The notes: generated by a model not told the origin, from the sequence alone. A stretch of DNA of 64,000 nucleotides from Maricaulis maris (GCF_003634045.1 NZ_RBIM01000003.1:308158-372157); one strand, 5' to 3'. Shown: positions 35,472 through 45,783, counted from the stretch's first letter. Program-made: numbers and translations.

Positions 35472-37295
35472 TCAGCTGCCGGCGCGGCGCGCTTCGTCCG
35501 GTTGCGCGTCTGCGTCGGCGGACTGCGGCGGCATCACCGTTTTCAGGACCCGACGCAGTTCGGCGATCTCGACCGGTTTGGGCAGATAGTCAGTAAAGCC
35601 GGCGGCGAGGAATTCGCGGCGATGATCGTCGGAGGCAAGGGCGGTGACCGCGATGATGCGGGCGTCGGCCGATTTGCGGGTCTCGCGGATACACTGCATC
35701 GCGCTGACCCCGTCCATCTCCGGCATCTGGATGTCCATCAGTACGACATCATAGGCCAGAGAGGTGGCCTTGTTGACGGCTTCTCGACCGCCCGAGGCGC
35801 AGTCGACGATCAGCTCGTCGGCCTTGATGATCTGCTGCACCATCGCCTTGAGCACGAGCTGATTGGTCATGACATCATCGACCACCAGGACGCGTCCGGC
35901 GACAGCCAGCGGCGCTATGCTGGCCGGGTCACGCTTGGCGACATCCGGCTCGGACGCCACGACACGTTCCATCGGCACATCGACGGTGAAGGTGGAGCCA
36001 CGCCCCATCTTGCTCGACAGGGTGATCTTGCCATCCATTTTCGCAACCAGGCGGCGGCAGATCGCCAGACCCAGCCCGGTGCCGCCATAGCTTCGCGTGA
36101 CCGAAGCATCCACCTGTTTGAACGGGTCGAAAATCGCGTCCTGCTTATTGCCCGGAATACCGATCCCGGTGTCACGGACCGCGAAACGAATACGGGTCTT
36201 GCCATCACGCACTTCACCGACCGTGGCCAGCGAGACACTGATGCGACCGGTATGGGTGAATTTGACCGCATTGCCGAGCAGGTTGTTGATCACCTGGCGA
36301 AGCCGGATCGGGTCGCCTGACACGAAGGCCGGTTCGCCGAGTTGGTTGTTGACTGTCAGCGCGACGCCCTTGGCTTCAGCTTGCGGACGCCAATGATCAG
36401 TGGTGTTGCGGACCAGCGCCGACAGGTCAAACTCGCGCGTTTCGAGCTCGAGCGCGTCGGCCTCGATCTTTGAAAGGTCGAGAATGTCATTGAGCAATTC
36501 CAGCAGTGCCTTGCCGCTGTCATCAATGAGATCAAGGCTGCGGCGATGCTCGTCCGACAGGCTTTCATCGGCTTGGAGAACATTGGTCATACCCAAAACG
36601 CCGTTCAGCGGCGTGCGGACTTCATGGCTCATATTGGCGATGAAATCGGACTTGGCGCGATTGGCTTGCTGCGCCGAAATCAGCGCCGTTTCCAATTGCT
36701 TGTTGGCTTCGGTGAGGGCCGCTTGCGCGTCAGTGGTCGCCGAACGGAAGCTCGATCCGAACAACACGATCCAGACGCAGGACAGGGCCCCGGTAGCGAT
36801 CAGCATGTTGAGCAGTTCTGTCGGCCTGAAACCGAGCGGTCCGGTACTCGAATATTCGGCGGTTGCCAGGATCAGGCTGAAATAGGCGGTGAGCGGCAAA
36901 ACCGCGAACAGGGCCGCACGGGCGCCCCAGGCAATATAGGCGCCGAGTACAATACCGGGCAGGTAGAGCGTGGCAGGCGGGAAGGATCCGCGATTGGCCC
37001 AGGCGGCCGCAAACAGCACGATCGAGGCCAGGGTAATCATGACCAGAATGGTCAGATTGGGTCGGCGCAGTCGCAGGCCCGTAAAGCCGACGGTCGCTGC
37101 CAGGGCCGCCGATGCCAAGCCGAGTTCGGCCATGCCCGGTCGTCCGTCCAGGATAAAGGTGAGCACCGAGGCGTTGACCAGGCCCATGAGCGTGAAGATC
37201 GCTGTGTAGGCAACGGCAATGCGGGATTTGACCGCAAAATCGAAATCGATTTGCGGGTCGGCCCCCGTCCAACGGTCGATCTGCCTCCAAAGCAT
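35472..37295 (-). CDS. hybrid sensor histidine kinase with receiver domain
   Basis: A 607-residue membrane kinase. The ATG at 37295 follows AAGGAGGGA. There is a bundle of six or so membrane helices (about 25-195), then a short coiled linker. The HisKA domain carries SDFIANMSHEVRTPLNGVLG (phospho-acceptor His); the HATPase has GDPIRLRQVINNLLGNAVKF and GTGLGLAICRRLV. A C-terminal receiver domain follows (VLVVDDVMTNQLVLKA, phospho-Asp in VLMDIQMPEMDGV). The ligand is unknown because the N-terminus has no recognised sensor fold. It is convergent with the ThDP gene and lies beside nagE. Confidence 0.92.
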   Translation of the reverse strand: MLWRQIDRWTGADPQIDFDFAVKSRIAVAYTAIFTLMGLVNASVLTFILDGRPGMAELGLASAALAATVGFTGLRLRRPNLTILVMITLASIVLFAAAWANRGSFPPATLYLPGIVLGAYIAWGARAALFAVLPLTAYFSLILATAEYSSTGPLGFRPTELLNMLIATGALSCVWIVLFGSSFRSATTDAQAALTEANKQLETALISAQQANRAKSDFIANMSHEVRTPLNGVLGMTNVLQADESLSDEHRRSLDLIDDSGKALLELLNDILDLSKIEADALELETREFDLSALVRNTTDHWRPQAEAKGVALTVNNQLGEPAFVSGDPIRLRQVINNLLGNAVKFTHTGRISVSLATVGEVRDGKTRIRFAVRDTGIGIPGNKQDAIFDPFKQVDASVTRSYGGTGLGLAICRRLVAKMDGKITLSSKMGRGSTFTVDVPMERVVASEPDVAKRDPASIAPLAVAGRVLVVDDVMTNQLVLKAMVQQIIKADELIVDCASGGREAVNKATSLAYDVVLMDIQMPEMDGVSAMQCIRETRKSADARIIAVTALASDDHRREFLAAGFTDYLPKPVEIAELRRVLKTVMPPQSADADAQPDEARRAGS

Positions 37296-37407
37296 GTCGC
37301 TGTGTCCCTCCTTAATGCCGGTGGAGACTAGCGCTACGAGGTTAATAAATCCGTGTGCCTGAGAAGCAATCACACCTTCGATTGCGGCGCGCAATCACTT
37401 TCTTTGG

Positions 37408-39240
37408 TCACGCGCCCAGACTTGCCGAAGCGAACACCTGCTGTCGAAGGGCGTCGTCAACAATCAGGAATTGGGAGACCGCCGCATCGCCGGCTGGCTT
37501 GACGGCATATACGCCGAGTTTGGCCAGAGCATCAGTGTCGAGATTGTCCCTGATGCCGGACTCAATGATCAACCGATTGGTACCGGCCAGCCAAGCCGCG
37601 CCCAGTCCCGCGGGACCGGCCAGGAGATGTGCGATGGCCTCCGGCAGATCGGCGCGAACCTTGCCCGCAGTGGTCTTGGCCGACCCGGCAATCTCGGCAG
37701 GCGCGGTGGCCGCCGCGGGACCCGACATCGCGGCCCGGATCTCGTCGGCAACACGCTCAGCCGTCGGCCCGATGATGACCTGCAGCGTGTTCGCCGACGG
37801 CCGGACAAAACCCTTCGCGCCGAGCGCGCGCAGCGCGGCCTCGTCGACCAGGTCCTGTTTTTTGATTTCCAACCGCAGACGCGTCGTGCACGCCCCGATC
37901 GAGACCAGATTTCCGGCCCCGCCCAGCGCCACGACGAAGCCGGTCGCCGCCGTCAAGCCGCCACCGGATGCCGCGGCGGAGCTGCCGGATGCCGCCGCGA
38001 TGCCGGCCGCAGCCGGCTCGCGCCCTGGCGTCTTCAGGTCGAGCCAGCGGATCGCAAAGGAGAAGACGAAATAATAGATCGCCGCATAGGCCAGGCCGAC
38101 CGGGATCAGGAGCAACGGATTGGTGGCATCACCGAAATTGATCACATAGTCGAACAGACCGGCCGAAAAGCCGAAGCCCAGCTTGACCTGCAGGAAGTCC
38201 ATCAAAGCCATGGCGACACCGGTCAGGACGGCGTGCAACGCAAAGAGCGCCGGTGCCAGGAACATGAAGGTGAACTCGATCGGCTCGGTCACACCGGTCA
38301 AAAATGACGTCAGCGCCATCGAACCGAGCATGCCGCCGACCTCTTTTCGGCGTTCCGGCCGGGCCTGTCGGTACATGGCATAGCAAGCCGCCGGCAGGCC
38401 GAACATCATGACCGGGAAAAAACCGCTCATGAAGCCGCCGGCCTCGGGGTCGCCGGCAAAGAAACGGTTCAGGTCACCGGCCGCGCCCTGGAAATTACCG
38501 ACCTGGAACCAGGCCAAGTTGTTGATGATATGATGCAATCCGGTCACGATCAGCAGCCGATTGAGCAGGCCGTACACGAATAGTCCGATCCCGCCGGCAT
38601 CGAGAATGGCGCGGCTCGCCTGCTCCATTCCGGCGACGATTGCCTCGACTGTCAGGCCGAGCAGAAGGGCATAGCCCAGCCCGGCGACCGCGGCGGCGAT
38701 CGGCACAAAGCGGCGACCGCCGAAAAAGGCAAGATATTCGGGCAGGGCGATATTGGCGTAACGGTTGTAGAGCATGCCCGCCGTCGCACCGCAGATAATA
38801 CCGACCGGCACATGCACGCGCGCCATCAGGCCGTCGCGATAATCATTGGCAACCAGACCAGCCAGCCCGTCCGGCACGCCCGCCAGGACGTCCGGCGGCA
38901 CCGTCAACAGCGCTTCGGCCCCGGACAGGGTGACGAAATAAGCCACCACGCCGGCAAGTGCGGCGGCGCCATGCCCTTCCCGCGCAAAGCCGACCGCGAC
39001 ACCGATGGCAAACAGGATGCCGAGCTGCGAGAAGAGCGCACCGCCCGCTGCGCCGATGAAGGGCAGGGTCGCGTGCAGCATGCTGATCGCGTTATCGCCC
39101 TGTCCGACCATGTCCGGGGCGATCAGTTCCAGCCAGTCAGGCTGGCCGAGGCGCAGCAGGAGCGCGGCTGCGGGCAGGACGGCAATCGGCAGCATCAGCG
39201 CCCGACCAAGTTGCTGTACGCCTGACATCATCTGTTTCAT
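37408..39240 (-). CDS. nagE: N-acetylglucosamine PTS permease, EIIC-EIIB with a second degenerate EIIB
   Basis: A 610-residue permease. Residues 1-385 form the EIIC domain with about ten helices (MLPIAVLPAAALLLRLGQPD near the start; GVTEPIEFTFMFLAP). The EIIB domain (about 415-485) carries the phospho-Cys in SIGACTTRLRLEI. A further domain (about 525-600) repeats the EIIB pattern, but with no Cys. No EIIA is attached; this is supplied by the fusion protein encoded upstream. It imports GlcNAc as GlcNAc-6-P. The gene starts 11 bp after the fusion gene stop and is the last gene of the locus. Confidence 0.92.
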   Translation of the reverse strand: MKQMMSGVQQLGRALMLPIAVLPAAALLLRLGQPDWLELIAPDMVGQGDNAISMLHATLPFIGAAGGALFSQLGILFAIGVAVGFAREGHGAAALAGVVAYFVTLSGAEALLTVPPDVLAGVPDGLAGLVANDYRDGLMARVHVPVGIICGATAGMLYNRYANIALPEYLAFFGGRRFVPIAAAVAGLGYALLLGLTVEAIVAGMEQASRAILDAGGIGLFVYGLLNRLLIVTGLHHIINNLAWFQVGNFQGAAGDLNRFFAGDPEAGGFMSGFFPVMMFGLPAACYAMYRQARPERRKEVGGMLGSMALTSFLTGVTEPIEFTFMFLAPALFALHAVLTGVAMALMDFLQVKLGFGFSAGLFDYVINFGDATNPLLLIPVGLAYAAIYYFVFSFAIRWLDLKTPGREPAAAGIAAASGSSAAASGGGLTAATGFVVALGGAGNLVSIGACTTRLRLEIKKQDLVDEAALRALGAKGFVRPSANTLQVIIGPTAERVADEIRAAMSGPAAATAPAEIAGSAKTTAGKVRADLPEAIAHLLAGPAGLGAAWLAGTNRLIIESGIRDNLDTDALAKLGVYAVKPAGDAAVSQFLIVDDALRQQVFASASLGA

Positions 39241-39251
39241 CGCCTGTCCCC

Positions 39252-41807
39252 CTAGAGCCAGCAATCAAGTTGCGGCCATTCGGCCACGATGCGCGCACGG
39301 ATCTCCGCGGCACTGTCGAGCGTGTGCAGCTCGCGGGCAAATTCGCGGCAATGGGCGGCATCCAGATCCCGCACGATCGCCTTGATCGGCCCGATCATCG
39401 ACTGAACCACTGACAATTTTCCGATACCCAGACCGATCAGGACCGGCACCGCCAGCGGATCCGACGCCAGGCCGCCGCAGACGCTGGCCGGAATATCGGC
39501 GCGACCCGCAGCCGCCCCGACCTGCCCGATCAATGCCACCACGGCCGGATGCAAGGCATCCATCTGCCCGGCCAGGGCCGCATGACCGCGATCCATCGCC
39601 AATGTGTACTGGGTCAGGTCATTGGTCCCGATCGACACGAAATCAGCCACGCGGCAGATCTGGTCCGCGATCACAGCACTGGCCGGTGTCTCGATCATGG
39701 TGCCGATCTTCGGCAGCGTCTCGATCTCCATCTCTCGCGCGAGATCGCGCACGACGGCGCGAAAATCGGTGACCTCCGACGGGCCGGACACCATTGGCAG
39801 CATGACGAGGACATCGCGTCCCTTGGCAGCTTTCAGGAGGGCACGAACCTGGTCGCGCATGATCTGCGGATGGGCCGTCAGTGTCCGGATGCCACGCAGA
39901 CCCAGCGCCGGATTGGGTTCATCGCCAAGATCCAGGAAGGGCACTGGCTTGTCACCGCCGATATCGAGCGTGCGGATGGTCAAGGGATGCCCTTTCAGGC
40001 ACTGGGCGATGGCCGTGTAGACTTCCGCCTGCTCGGCCTCGTCCGGCGCCTGGCGGCGATGGGTGAAGAGGAATTCGGTCCGCAACAGGCCGCAGCCTTC
40101 GGCGCCATTGCGCAGGGCGCTGGCCGCCTCATCGACCGAGGCCAGATTGGCCATGACGTGGATGCGCTGCCCGTCCCGCGTGCGCGCTGCATCGCCCGCC
40201 GCCAGCGCGGCGAGCGCTTCGGCTTCGCGGCGACGCCCGGCCTTGGCCTGGATGCGGGCGACTTCTTCGTCACCCGGCTCCACCTCGAGACGGCAGGCGG
40301 CGGTATCGATCAGGGCCATTGCCCCGGCGGCGTGACGCAGCACATCCCTGCCCAAGCTGACGAGAGCCGGAATATTCTCGGCTGCGGCCAGGATTGCGAC
40401 ATGCGAGGTCGCCCCGCCCGCCGACAGGGCAAGGCCGGCAATGCCGGCGGCGGCATAGCGCATGAAATCGGAGGGCAGCAGGTCCTCTGCGACCAGGATC
40501 GCCCCGTTCAGATGCGACAGATCGGTCGCGCCGCACGCGCCGTAAAGCGTGCGCAACAGGCGGGCCTCGACATCGCGAAGATCGGCGACGCGCTCGGACG
40601 TCCGCTTGTCCCCGGTCGCTTCAAGCTGCGCGATCTGGGCCGCCGTGGCGACCTGCCAAGCCCGACCGGCCGACCGACCGGTGGCGATCTCAAGGCGGGC
40701 AGCGTCGATCATGTCCGGATCATCAGCCATTTCTGCGTGGGCGGCGAGCAGGGCCGCCTGTTCACCGCGGGTGGGGCACGCCTCTTCATCGATTTCGGCA
40801 ATCAGCGCCGCCAGTCCTTCGCTGAGGCGGGTGCGCTCGACGGCGGGGCCATCACCCTGGTCGGGGACATCAATCGCGTCGCCGACATGAAAGGCCAAGG
40901 GACCGACGACCACGCCGGCGCTTGCGGCGACGCCACTCAACACCCGGGCCGGCGCGGCCGTGTTGGCTGTGGCCGCGCCATCGCCATTTGCGGCAAGCGG
41001 GACAATTTCGTCGCCAGCGCCGTCACGGATCAATTCCAGCAGCGCCGTCAGCGCCTTGTCAGCATCAGCGCCCGTCACGGAAATTTCGACGCGGTCGCCA
41101 TGTTTGACGCCCAGCCCCATCAAGCCGGCAACGCTCTTGCCATTGACACTGTCCGTACCGGTGCTGATCCGCACAAGGCCTTGATGCGCCTTGGCGCAGC
41201 GGGCGATCTGCGCCGCCGGACGCGCATGGATGCCATCGGCCATTTCGATCAGGATGGACGCGGTGACGGTCTGGTCGTCGCCCTCAGCGGTATCCGCCGG
41301 CCCCGGCTGTGAACCGGCAGCGAGTTGCAGGATCGGCGTGCCCGTCTCCACCAGTCCCGACGGGACCAGTATGGCGTCGTCGGCCAGGCTCCCGTCCAGA
41401 ATGATGAGCGGGGTGCAAAGGCTCGGTGCCCGGCCGGCGATCAGGTCGAGATCAAGGGTGAGAAGCGGATCGCCGGTCGCGACCCGGTCGCCAACCATGA
41501 CCCTGGGTTCAAATCCCTCGCCATCCAGACGGACCGTATCGATCCCGGCATGCAGCAGGATTTCGGCACCATTGCCGGCCCGCAGCGTGATCGCATGCCG
41601 GGTCCGGCTGATGGCAATGACCTCGCCGTCGCAGGGCGCGTGGAGCACACCCTCCAACGGCTCAATCCCCAGACCCGGGCCAAGCGTACCGGACGCGAAT
41701 GCCGCGTCCGGGATATCGGTCAGCGGCACGATCACGCCGCGACAGGGCGCGACAATCACCAGCGCGGCATCAGTGATGGCAGGGACATCCTTGACCGGAT
41801 AATTCAT
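39252..41807 (-). CDS. PTS multidomain phosphotransferase: EIIA(Glc)-HPr-EI fusion
   Basis: A 851-residue general PTS protein dedicated to the GlcNAc permease. Domains in order: EIIA-Glc-like (about 20-160, phospho-His in ILLHAGIDTV), HPr (about 180-265, His in GIHARPAAQIA; Ser in NGKSVAGLMGL), and EI (about 290-850, phospho-His in GGATSHVAILAAAENIPALV; PEP site GTNDLTQYTLAMDR). It carries phosphate from PEP to NagE EIIB. The start at 41807 is chosen by family comparison; a GTG at 41819 overlaps the hexosaminidase stop and would add four residues, so the two genes are coupled either way. Confidence 0.93.
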   Translation of the reverse strand: MNYPVKDVPAITDAALVIVAPCRGVIVPLTDIPDAAFASGTLGPGLGIEPLEGVLHAPCDGEVIAISRTRHAITLRAGNGAEILLHAGIDTVRLDGEGFEPRVMVGDRVATGDPLLTLDLDLIAGRAPSLCTPLIILDGSLADDAILVPSGLVETGTPILQLAAGSQPGPADTAEGDDQTVTASILIEMADGIHARPAAQIARCAKAHQGLVRISTGTDSVNGKSVAGLMGLGVKHGDRVEISVTGADADKALTALLELIRDGAGDEIVPLAANGDGAATANTAAPARVLSGVAASAGVVVGPLAFHVGDAIDVPDQGDGPAVERTRLSEGLAALIAEIDEEACPTRGEQAALLAAHAEMADDPDMIDAARLEIATGRSAGRAWQVATAAQIAQLEATGDKRTSERVADLRDVEARLLRTLYGACGATDLSHLNGAILVAEDLLPSDFMRYAAAGIAGLALSAGGATSHVAILAAAENIPALVSLGRDVLRHAAGAMALIDTAACRLEVEPGDEEVARIQAKAGRRREAEALAALAAGDAARTRDGQRIHVMANLASVDEAASALRNGAEGCGLLRTEFLFTHRRQAPDEAEQAEVYTAIAQCLKGHPLTIRTLDIGGDKPVPFLDLGDEPNPALGLRGIRTLTAHPQIMRDQVRALLKAAKGRDVLVMLPMVSGPSEVTDFRAVVRDLAREMEIETLPKIGTMIETPASAVIADQICRVADFVSIGTNDLTQYTLAMDRGHAALAGQMDALHPAVVALIGQVGAAAGRADIPASVCGGLASDPLAVPVLIGLGIGKLSVVQSMIGPIKAIVRDLDAAHCREFARELHTLDSAAEIRARIVAEWPQLDCWL

Positions 41808-41815
41808 GGCTGGCC

Positions 41816-44203
41816 TCACGGACGGGTTTCAAGAAGTTGGACATCGGCAAGCGTCCACATCGGATCCATTTCGCCGGTGTGGAAGACGAAGCAGAGGTCG
41901 GAGACGGCCTCATCGGTGTCGAGATCGGCAGTCAAACGGGTCACCCCGTGATCCTCCGATGCCGGACCCAGATCGAGGCGGGCCGCCACCGGCCCGTCAC
42001 AGTCCTGCGTGTGGATCAGCAACTCGTCATGCTCGGCCAGACGCGGGCGGACCACGACATTGTCGATATCCGCCATGAGCTGGAAATTATACGGCACCTG
42101 GCCAACACCGACCCGGATCGCGGACATGCCGGCAAGCGGCGCATCCGGCCAGATCCAGCACGGATCCATGATATCGACCTGGAAATAATCGCGCGGCCCG
42201 TCGAGCGGCGCATCGTCTTCCAGATAGAGGACCAGCGCATCGCCACAAGTACGCAGCTGGTTGTCATTGCGGTAGCGCAAAGTCTCTGGCCCAACCACGC
42301 CATGGGCGATCCCGGAAAGTACGCGCGCGCCATCGAATGTGGCCGCTCGTACCTCGATCCCGGCGACGACGCTGAACGCGTCGGCATACAATGCGGCCGT
42401 GGCGGTCGGGTCGCTCCCGTCCGTCGTGTAGCGGATATCGCCAAAGCCGGTCTGGCTGGACAGGCTCACGGCATAGCCGTCGCCGGCCTGGGCGACATGT
42501 ATTGCCGGCCGGAAGGCACTATCCGCCGCCGCAATGCCAAGACCTTCATAACGCGTCATCATCGGTGACAGGCGAGCGAGGAAATCGTCAAAATCCGTCG
42601 ACGCGGTGTCTGACCAGGAAAGCTCGGCCAGCGCTGCCAGGCGCGGAAAGGCCATGTGCGACATCCGGGCTTCGGTGCGGATATGCTCGCTCCACAGATT
42701 GGCCTGGAAGCCGAGCGCATGGGCGCGAACGTCGGCATCGAGTTCACCGTCGAAGGGACGGAAATTGAACACGTCGGCCAAGGCGATGACCCGACCACGG
42801 CCCGGCGGCTCACTGTCCAGGGTCGACTGGCGGTAATCGAGATAGAGGTTGGAGCCGGGCGCGACCACGGCGTCCAGACCGGCAGCAGCGGCAGCCTCTG
42901 CACCCTCAAGACCGCGCCAGGACATCACGGTGGCATTGGCGCTCAGCCCGCCTTCCACGATCTCGTCCCAGCCAACCAGGCGGCGGCCGCGTGCGGTCAG
43001 GTATTCATCCAGCCGGTGGGTGAAATAGCCCTGCAGCGCATCGACATCGGCGATCCCGAGTTCAGCCATGCGGGCCTGCACGGCTTCAGACTCAAGCCAT
43101 TGGACTTTCGGCGCTTCATCGCCACCGACATGGATATAGGTCGACGGGAACAGATCGAGCACTTCGTCGAGCACCGTCTCGATGAAGGTGAAGGTCGGCT
43201 CGTCGACATTGAAGAGATAGGGATAGACTCCCCAATCGGCGAGCACCTGGTCGGGCAGGTCATCGCTCACCCCGACCTCGGGATAGGCAATCACCGCGGC
43301 CAGCGCGTGGCCCGGCATGTCGATTTCAGGGACAATGGTGACATGGCGCGCGCGGGCATGGGCGACGATCTCGCGAACCTCGTCCTGGGTGTAATACCCG
43401 CCATAAAGGCGCGGTTCGCCAGTGGGCGGATCGATATCAGCCGCCGGAGCCGCGCCAGCGGGAACCCGCCAGGCACCGATTTCGGTCAGACGCGGATAGG
43501 CATTGATCTCGATCCGCCAGCCCTGGTCATCGGTCAGATGCCAATGCAGCGTGTTGAGCTTGTGGATCGCCATCCAGTCGATGAAGTCCTTGATATAGTC
43601 GACCGATTGCATGTGGCGGGCACTGTCCAGCAGCACGCCGCGCCAGGCAAAGGCCGGTCCGTCCGATATCTCCATGGCCGGGATGCGAACGGCATTGGCA
43701 TCGGCCGCACCCAACCAGGGTGTGGCCATCTGCCAGAAGCTGATCATGCCGTAAAACAGGCCCGCTTCATCCGCCGCGACGATGTCGACCCCGTCCGTTG
43801 TCACCCGCAGGGCGTAGGACTCAGACGCGAAATCACGCTCGGGATCGAGTTCCAGACGGACAAGCGAGCCGGCTTGGGCATCATGCGCCACGGCCAGCGC
43901 GGGACCGCCCGCCAACTCAAGCCGTGACACCAGCTCATCCGCGACGCGCCGCGTGGCCGCCTGGTCCCCGACCGTCAGGATGTATGTGTCAGGGCCGAGC
44001 ACAAACCCGCCCTCACCTGCCTCGATCACGATCGGGCGCGGTATGATGGCGACCTCGCTTGTCGGCAGGACAGTCGGCGTCGCTGCCATATTGCCGGCAT
44101 CATCGGGCGCCGTCGGCGATTGCGAACACGCGGCCAGGCTGGCGACAAGCGCCATGACAATGGTCCGGCCGGGCTTGAATATCTGGTTCGTGATCGCGCT
44201 CAT
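41816..44203 (-). CDS. beta-N-acetylhexosaminidase, GH20 lipoprotein
   Basis: A 795-residue glycoside hydrolase that releases terminal GlcNAc from chitin-derived oligosaccharides. A lipobox (SLAACS, Cys near 26) anchors it in the envelope. The GH20 domain includes a substrate-assisted Asp-Glu pair in IHVGGDEAPK, an earlier HWHLTDDQGWRIEI, and ETVLDEVLDLFPS. The N-terminal 120 residues are the usual GH20 helper domain. The last 150 residues are a beta-rich accessory domain, possibly carbohydrate binding. GGGAGGGG precedes the ATG, which overlaps the upstream stop (ATGA). Confidence 0.93.
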   Translation of the reverse strand: MSAITNQIFKPGRTIVMALVASLAACSQSPTAPDDAGNMAATPTVLPTSEVAIIPRPIVIEAGEGGFVLGPDTYILTVGDQAATRRVADELVSRLELAGGPALAVAHDAQAGSLVRLELDPERDFASESYALRVTTDGVDIVAADEAGLFYGMISFWQMATPWLGAADANAVRIPAMEISDGPAFAWRGVLLDSARHMQSVDYIKDFIDWMAIHKLNTLHWHLTDDQGWRIEINAYPRLTEIGAWRVPAGAAPAADIDPPTGEPRLYGGYYTQDEVREIVAHARARHVTIVPEIDMPGHALAAVIAYPEVGVSDDLPDQVLADWGVYPYLFNVDEPTFTFIETVLDEVLDLFPSTYIHVGGDEAPKVQWLESEAVQARMAELGIADVDALQGYFTHRLDEYLTARGRRLVGWDEIVEGGLSANATVMSWRGLEGAEAAAAAGLDAVVAPGSNLYLDYRQSTLDSEPPGRGRVIALADVFNFRPFDGELDADVRAHALGFQANLWSEHIRTEARMSHMAFPRLAALAELSWSDTASTDFDDFLARLSPMMTRYEGLGIAAADSAFRPAIHVAQAGDGYAVSLSSQTGFGDIRYTTDGSDPTATAALYADAFSVVAGIEVRAATFDGARVLSGIAHGVVGPETLRYRNDNQLRTCGDALVLYLEDDAPLDGPRDYFQVDIMDPCWIWPDAPLAGMSAIRVGVGQVPYNFQLMADIDNVVVRPRLAEHDELLIHTQDCDGPVAARLDLGPASEDHGVTRLTADLDTDEAVSDLCFVFHTGEMDPMWTLADVQLLETRP

Positions 44204-45783
44204 CGCGCCCCTCCCATTGATGCGGTACGCGGCGCGGCGGCGCCAAATCTGTGTGTCTGCAGGCTTTCAACCAGGGTCCGGTGATCCGGCAAGGCCGCCA
44301 TGGCGCGACCGGTTGCGTCCTGGATACGGGCAAATTCGGCGCTCGCCTCGGACATGAACGGGTAGCGCGCGCGGTCGCCGGCAAGGTCCGGCGCGGCGCC
44401 CATGCCGATCAGGACATAGGCGTAGTTGATATGGCGGAAACTGTCGTGAGCGCTGTCGAGATCATGGGCGTTGGGCAGCCGGACCTGCCAGCGATCAAGC
44501 TTGTCACGCAGGCTCAAGGGCCAACTCGCCGGGTCGGCATTGTCGCGCCAGAACGCGGTATCGCGGCGATTGCTCAAGGCATAATGCAGCTTGAGGAAGT
44601 CGACCGCGCACGTGAAGCGCTGACCCATGGCACTGTTGAAATGCCGGGCCGCGGGGGCGAAGTCGCCGCGGCGGGGGAGATTGTCGGCGATCAGGTGGGC
44701 GGCAGCCTCGATCAGGAGAATCCCGGTTGATTCCAGTGGCTCAAGAAAGCCGGCGGAAAGACCGACGGCGACGCAGTTTCCGACCCATTGGCGGCGGCGA
44801 AACCCGGTGGTCATCGTCAGGTGCCGGACCGGGTGATCGTCGGCGTCTTGACCGACATAGCGTCGCAGGATGGTCTCGGCCGCGTCGGCATCGCTGTGTG
44901 CCGAGGACCAGACATAGCCGACACCGCGACGCTGACGCAGACCGATATCCCAAGTCCAGCCGGCCTCGTGCGCGGTCGAGATGGTGGCCGAGGGCAGCGG
45001 CGCGTCGGGCCGTTCCCACGGGACCTGGATCGCAACCGCCCTGTCGCAGAAAAGACTGTCGCCGACCGGTACCAGCGGTTCCCCGAGGGCGTCGCCGATC
45101 AGGCGCGCCTTGAAGCCGCTGCAATCGACATAGAGATCCGCCGTCAGACGCCCGGACGCTTCCCCGTCCAGCCCGGCGATATCACCGGTCTCAGCGCGTT
45201 CGACGGCAGTGATGTGGTCGGAGACGTGTTTAACACCGAGCCCGAGCGCATAGGCTTTCAGAAACTCGCCGAAGCGGTGAACATCAAGATGATAGGCATA
45301 GTTCAGGGGACCGGAGAAGGGTGCATCCTCAAGGCGCTTGGGCGCCTTCATGGCGGTGTAAACGTCATGCTGCGGCGTGATCGCGCGGGTATAGCTGTCG
45401 CCCTTGCCCGCTGCGCCCAGTGACCAATAGGGGGCGAGATCGATCCCGCCCAACTGGCGCGGCGAGTTGAACGGATGGAAATAGCTGGCCGGCGAACCGT
45501 CGGGGGACTGGCTCCAGCCGGAAAAATGGATGCCCTGTTTGAACGTCGCCTCGCTCGCCCGCATGAAGGCGGCCTCATCCACGCCCAGCGTGGCCAGGGT
45601 CAGACGCAGCGACGGCAAGGTGCCCTCACCGACACCGACACTCGGCACATTCGGCGACTCGACCAGGGTGATGGTCGGCCCATCCGGCCGGCCACTGCCA
45701 AGACGGCGCGCCAGATAGGCAGCCGTCAGCCAGCCGGCACTTCCGCCGCCGAGGATGAGAATGGAATTGCAGGTCTGGTTCAT
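44200..45783 (-). CDS. tryptophan-halogenase-like flavoprotein
   Basis: A 527-residue flavoprotein of the PrnA/RebH superfamily. It has the FAD motif LILGGGSAGWLTAAYLA, GVGEGTLPSLRLTL, and a Lys in SEATFKQGIHFSGW at the position of PrnA Lys79. The WxWxIP signature is altered: WTWDIGL, with Pro replaced by Gly. It is encoded between the TonB receptor and hexosaminidase genes, an arrangement also common in other proteobacterial sugar-utilisation loci, where its reaction has not been settled. No reductase partner is encoded nearby. Start alternatives at 45795 and 45819 exist. Confidence 0.82.
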   Translation of the reverse strand: MNQTCNSILILGGGSAGWLTAAYLARRLGSGRPDGPTITLVESPNVPSVGVGEGTLPSLRLTLATLGVDEAAFMRASEATFKQGIHFSGWSQSPDGSPASYFHPFNSPRQLGGIDLAPYWSLGAAGKGDSYTRAITPQHDVYTAMKAPKRLEDAPFSGPLNYAYHLDVHRFGEFLKAYALGLGVKHVSDHITAVERAETGDIAGLDGEASGRLTADLYVDCSGFKARLIGDALGEPLVPVGDSLFCDRAVAIQVPWERPDAPLPSATISTAHEAGWTWDIGLRQRRGVGYVWSSAHSDADAAETILRRYVGQDADDHPVRHLTMTTGFRRRQWVGNCVAVGLSAGFLEPLESTGILLIEAAAHLIADNLPRRGDFAPAARHFNSAMGQRFTCAVDFLKLHYALSNRRDTAFWRDNADPASWPLSLRDKLDRWQVRLPNAHDLDSAHDSFRHINYAYVLIGMGAAPDLAGDRARYPFMSEASAEFARIQDATGRAMAALPDHRTLVESLQTHRFGAAAPRTASMGGAR

